NCBI GenBank assembly: GCA_016934695.1
Contig: JAFGSH010000214.1
Span: 1 to 8,564, forward strand
Origin: Deltaproteobacteria bacterium
Lineage (GTDB): Bacteria > Desulfobacterota > Syntrophia > Syntrophales > UBA2210
Length of the DNA stretch: 8,564 nucleotides
Reading direction: 5' to 3'
Both the position numbers and the translations under genes were made by a program. Below, piece by piece: positions 6,939 through 8,564 of the stretch. Each line of letters opens with the position of its first letter. Positions within the stretch are counted from its first letter, which is position 1. Under the pieces are notes generated by a model. That model saw only the letters and a program-made list of their open reading frames with translations, was not told where the DNA came from and made no database searches.

Positions 6939-7550
6939 CTACCGCGCCAGTTTTGCCGCGATGCCGGCCACGTAGCGGCCCTGGAACCGGGCGCCGTCCA
7001 GTTCGTTGTCCGTGGGGGTGCGTTCCCCGTCGCTGCCGGCGATGGTCGAGGCCCCGTAGGGGGAACAACCGGTTATCTCATCGGATCTCGACTGGCCCTC
7101 GAAGCTGTAGGGCAGGCCCGCCACGACCATCCCCTGGTGGAGGAGGGTGACATGGAAGGTGAGGATCGTCGATTCCTGCCCCCCGTGCTGGGTTCCGGTG
7201 CTGGTGAAGACGCTTCCCACCTTCCCGACGAGCGACCGCTTCGCCCACAGGCCGCCGGTCGCGTCGAGGAACTGGCGCATCTGCCCGCACATGTTGCCGA
7301 ATCGTGTCGGCGTTCCGAAGATGATCGCGTCGGCGGAGGCGAGTTCGTCGATCCGGCATACCGGAACGGAGGCGAGGGATTTCTGAACCTCCAGAGCCCC
7401 CATCTTTTTGAGCACCTCCTCCGGGAGCGTCTCCGGGACGCGGCGCAGGATCGCCTCGGCACCCTCGACCTCTTTCACGCCCTCGGCCACCGCCTGCGCG
7501 AGGCGGTGGACGTGCCCGTACATCGAGTAGTACACAATCAAGACATTCAT
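6939..7550 (-). CDS. wrbA: NAD(P)H:quinone oxidoreductase WrbA
   Basis: This 203-residue protein is a flavodoxin-fold FMN enzyme that reduces quinones by two electrons, avoiding semiquinones and the superoxide they make. It is cytoplasmic and typically tetrameric. The family's FMN-binding and signature segments are all present: YYSMYGH at 7-13, [18 protein letters not shown] at 79-96, [13 protein letters not shown] at 98-110, [10 protein letters not shown] at 117-126, the TLLHQGMV helix start near 135-142, and [15 protein letters not shown] at 161-175 followed by the [13 protein letters not shown] end helix. Length is normal for WrbA (about 200). The start at 7550 has AAAGGAGGAGG just upstream. 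It lies 91 bp after the b561-like gene and 55 bp before the SHOCT gene. In this window it fits a set of genes for coping with oxidants in an anaerobe. The assignment is firm from sequence. Confidence 0.97.
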   Translation of the reverse strand: MNVLIVYYSMYGHVHRLAQAVAEGVKEVEGAEAILRRVPETLPEEVLKKMGALEVQKSLASVPVCRIDELASADAIIFGTPTRFGNMCGQMRQFLDATGGLWAKRSLVGKVGSVFTSTGTQHGGQESTILTFHVTLLHQGMVVAGLPYSFEGQSRSDEITGCSPYGASTIAGSDGERTPTDNELDGARFQGRYVAGIAAKLAR

Positions 7551-7641
7551 GGTGCCTCCTCCTTTTCTGTAGCGATATCAGTTCCTTTTGGCCCCGGCGC
7601 CGGAATCGCCCGTCCCGCACGAAGCATCTGACGGATTCGAT

Positions 7642-8028
7642 CTAGAGGATCCCGACCAGAGACAGCCCCGACAGCACATTGAGCACCAGCAACGCCAGCG
7701 TCACCCGGCCCGCCCACCGGTGCAACGGCCGCATCCCCGCCGCCCTTTTCTTTACCTGCGCCGTCCCGATCAGGTACGTACACACGGCGGAGAGGACCGC
7801 GGCAAGACCCAGCCAGGCGTGCGGCACGGCGAAGTGCTGGCCCGTCTGCCGGGACACCATAAGGATCGCCGCCGCAGATCCGAGGAGAATGCAGAGAACC
7901 CCCACAGAGCCGAACCGCCGGTGAAGGCGAAGCCACCACCGTTTCCCTCTCATCGTCATCGCGACGGTGACACCGGCGGCCAGCGAGAGGGCCCCTGCGA
8001 GCATGCAACCTGCGTGGGTGATAACCAT
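7642..8028 (-). CDS. Four-helix cytochrome b561-like membrane protein
   Basis: This 128-residue protein is almost entirely four membrane helices: about 3-26, 39-59, 69-90 and 105-127. A His sits at or near the membrane end of each helix or its leading loop: H5 in TM1, H36 (RLHRRFG) before TM2, H70 (HAWLG) in TM3 and H103 (LHRWAG) before TM4. H65 is an extra one. Pairs of LH-R-x-x-G and H-x-W-x-G type motifs match the core of the cytochrome b561 family, where four His bind two hemes b and carry electrons across the membrane. Family membership is inferred by eye; a heme-free DUF-type relative is possible. The start at 8028 has AAGGGA about 8 bases upstream; an overlapping ATG at 8035 is in another frame. 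The gene lies 36 bp after the desulfoferrodoxin-like gene, so electron transfer linked to that exported protein is possible. Confidence 0.8.
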   Translation of the reverse strand: MVITHAGCMLAGALSLAAGVTVAMTMRGKRWWLRLHRRFGSVGVLCILLGSAAAILMVSRQTGQHFAVPHAWLGLAAVLSAVCTYLIGTAQVKKRAAGMRPLHRWAGRVTLALLVLNVLSGLSLVGIL

Positions 8029-8064
8029 GGTACATCCCTTTCCGTTGTCAGCCCGGGATCCCGG

Positions 8065-8433
8065 CTACTTGCCGAGGATGATCTCTCCCGTTTTGGACCC
8101 GAAATAATTACAGTCGGCCGTGACCTTCAGCGTATCCCCCGCCTTCGCCTCTAGGGGGTATGTATATGTGAAGGGCGAGGGCTCGGGCTGGCTGGTGTAG
8201 TCATGTGTTGCAACGGGTTCTCCGTTCTTGGTGATGGTAATTTTCTTGACGTAGTGCTTCCGGGGGTCCGAGACGGCGTGGGAGATGGTGACGCTCAGCG
8301 TCCGGGAACCCTGATCATACCGCAGCGAGATATCGTTCGGGCTGTGCGCCCGGGCTCCGGCGGAGAGCAGGAAGAGCGCCGGAAGGGATAGCATGAGACA
8401 TACCGCATAGATCATGATCCTGTTACGAAACAT
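8065..8433 (-). CDS. Exported desulfoferrodoxin-like (superoxide reductase fold) protein
   Basis: This 122-residue protein carries a signal peptide (residues 1-29, cleavage after ARA29), so it acts outside the cytoplasm. The mature part (93 residues) resembles the iron-binding core of desulfoferrodoxin/neelaredoxin: an 'SLRYDQGSRTLSVTISHAV' strand pair, 'DPRKHYVKKITITKNGEP' where the enzyme has an H-x-x-x-x-x-H-Y-I strand, a 'PFTYTYPLEAKAGDTLKV' pair, then TADCNYFG near 106-112 aligning with the CN-x-HG motif. The axial Cys (C108) is kept, but the His two residues after Asn is Phe111, and the spacing between H52 and H60 is 8 rather than the usual 6. So the normal Fe(His)4Cys site is probably incomplete, and superoxide reductase activity should not be assumed. 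The start at 8433 has AAAGGAGGG about 4 bases upstream. It is placed between the rubrerythrin-like gene (42 bp) and the b561-like gene (36 bp). Confidence 0.8.
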   Translation of the reverse strand: MFRNRIMIYAVCLMLSLPALFLLSAGARAHSPNDISLRYDQGSRTLSVTISHAVSDPRKHYVKKITITKNGEPVATHDYTSQPEPSPFTYTYPLEAKAGDTLKVTADCNYFGSKTGEIILGK

Positions 8434-8475
8434 ATGCCCTCCTTTTCTCTGTAGGGTTGTGCACCCTTGCTGCCA

Positions 8476-8564
8476 TCAGCCGCCCGCCGTCTGCGGGAAG
8501 GCGGTGTTGCTGTACAGATATTCAACCTTTTCCTTATGTTTCATCTCTTCGCTGGCTATCCTGA
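8476..8564 (-). CDS. Rubrerythrin/ferritin-like protein, C-terminal part only
   Basis: Only the last 28 codons are in the window; the gene continues past the right edge. The end reads RIASEEMKHKEKVEYLY then SNTAFPQTAGG and a TGA stop (8476-8478). The E-E-x-K-H arrangement is the E-x-x-H half of a ferritin-like di-iron site on the last helix, and the short Pro/Gly tail is common in small anaerobic 'ferritin family' proteins. These usually reduce peroxide or store iron. Whether a rubredoxin domain exists upstream cannot be seen, and none follows at the C-terminus. It is the first visible gene of the redox cluster, 42 bp upstream of the desulfoferrodoxin-like gene. Confidence 0.82.
   Translation of the reverse strand, partial: RIASEEMKHKEKVEYLYSNTAFPQTAGG

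Noticed and set aside
7594..7603. Ten-base palindrome CCGGCGCCGG between the b561-like gene and wrbA
   Set aside because: Short all-G/C palindromes are frequent at this base composition, and no T-run or second copy supports a terminator or operator.
7547..8035. 162-codon - strand frame overlapping the b561-like gene
   Set aside because: Its translation is Arg/Gly-rich with no membrane pattern, whereas the overlapping frame gives four clean helices with ordered His.
8455..8469. Inverted repeat AGGGT-TGTGC-ACCCT upstream of the desulfoferrodoxin-like gene
   Set aside because: Five-bp stem in a 42 bp gap, with no second copy at other genes; not enough to propose an operator.

Overview
The window most likely comes from a motile, Gram-negative anaerobe, in the broad sense of the former Deltaproteobacteria (Desulfobacterota-like). 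This rests on the GC-rich codon use, the signal peptides, a chemoreceptor with a typical deltaproteobacterial-style tip and flank sequence, and a cluster of anaerobe-type redox genes (rubrerythrin-like, desulfoferrodoxin-like, WrbA). The taxonomy is inference; no rRNA or marker gene is present.

Layout. One small exported protein (108-653) reads on the + strand. Everything else reads on the - strand, described here in transcription order from the right edge. (a) A redox cluster: the last 28 codons of a rubrerythrin/ferritin-like protein (8476-8564), an exported desulfoferrodoxin-like protein (8065-8433), a small four-helix cytochrome b561-like membrane protein (7642-8028), the flavoprotein quinone oxidoreductase WrbA (6939-7550) and a small SHOCT-domain membrane protein (6572-6883). 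Gaps are 36 to 91 bp and each gene with a visible start has a ribosome binding site. (b) A large 897-residue signalling protein (3661-6354). It has an N-terminal class III nucleotide cyclase domain, a probable degenerate second cyclase-like unit, a CCHC zinc knuckle, a TPR-like middle, a helical segment and two C-terminal membrane helices. (c) A two-gene chemotaxis unit: a periplasmic PhnD-like substrate-binding protein (2529-3431), then a methyl-accepting chemotaxis protein (628-2502) 26 bp downstream. No ABC permease or ATPase lies beside them.

How they may work together. A good match to the flagellar sigma-28 (FliA) promoter (TAAATCTT-N11-GCCGATAT) lies upstream of the substrate-binding protein at the right distance from its start. 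With the missing transporter genes, this suggests the binding protein is a dedicated ligand-presenting partner of the chemoreceptor and is co-expressed with motility. A weaker sigma-28-like match (TCAAGTTT-N12-GCCGAATA) lies just upstream of the cyclase gene and might place it in the same regulon.

The most unusual items are the domain architecture of the cyclase, including Lys in place of the usual transition-state Arg, and the desulfoferrodoxin-like protein, which keeps the Cys but has lost the His of the normal CNxH metal-site motif. No mobile element, CRISPR array, tRNA or rRNA was seen.
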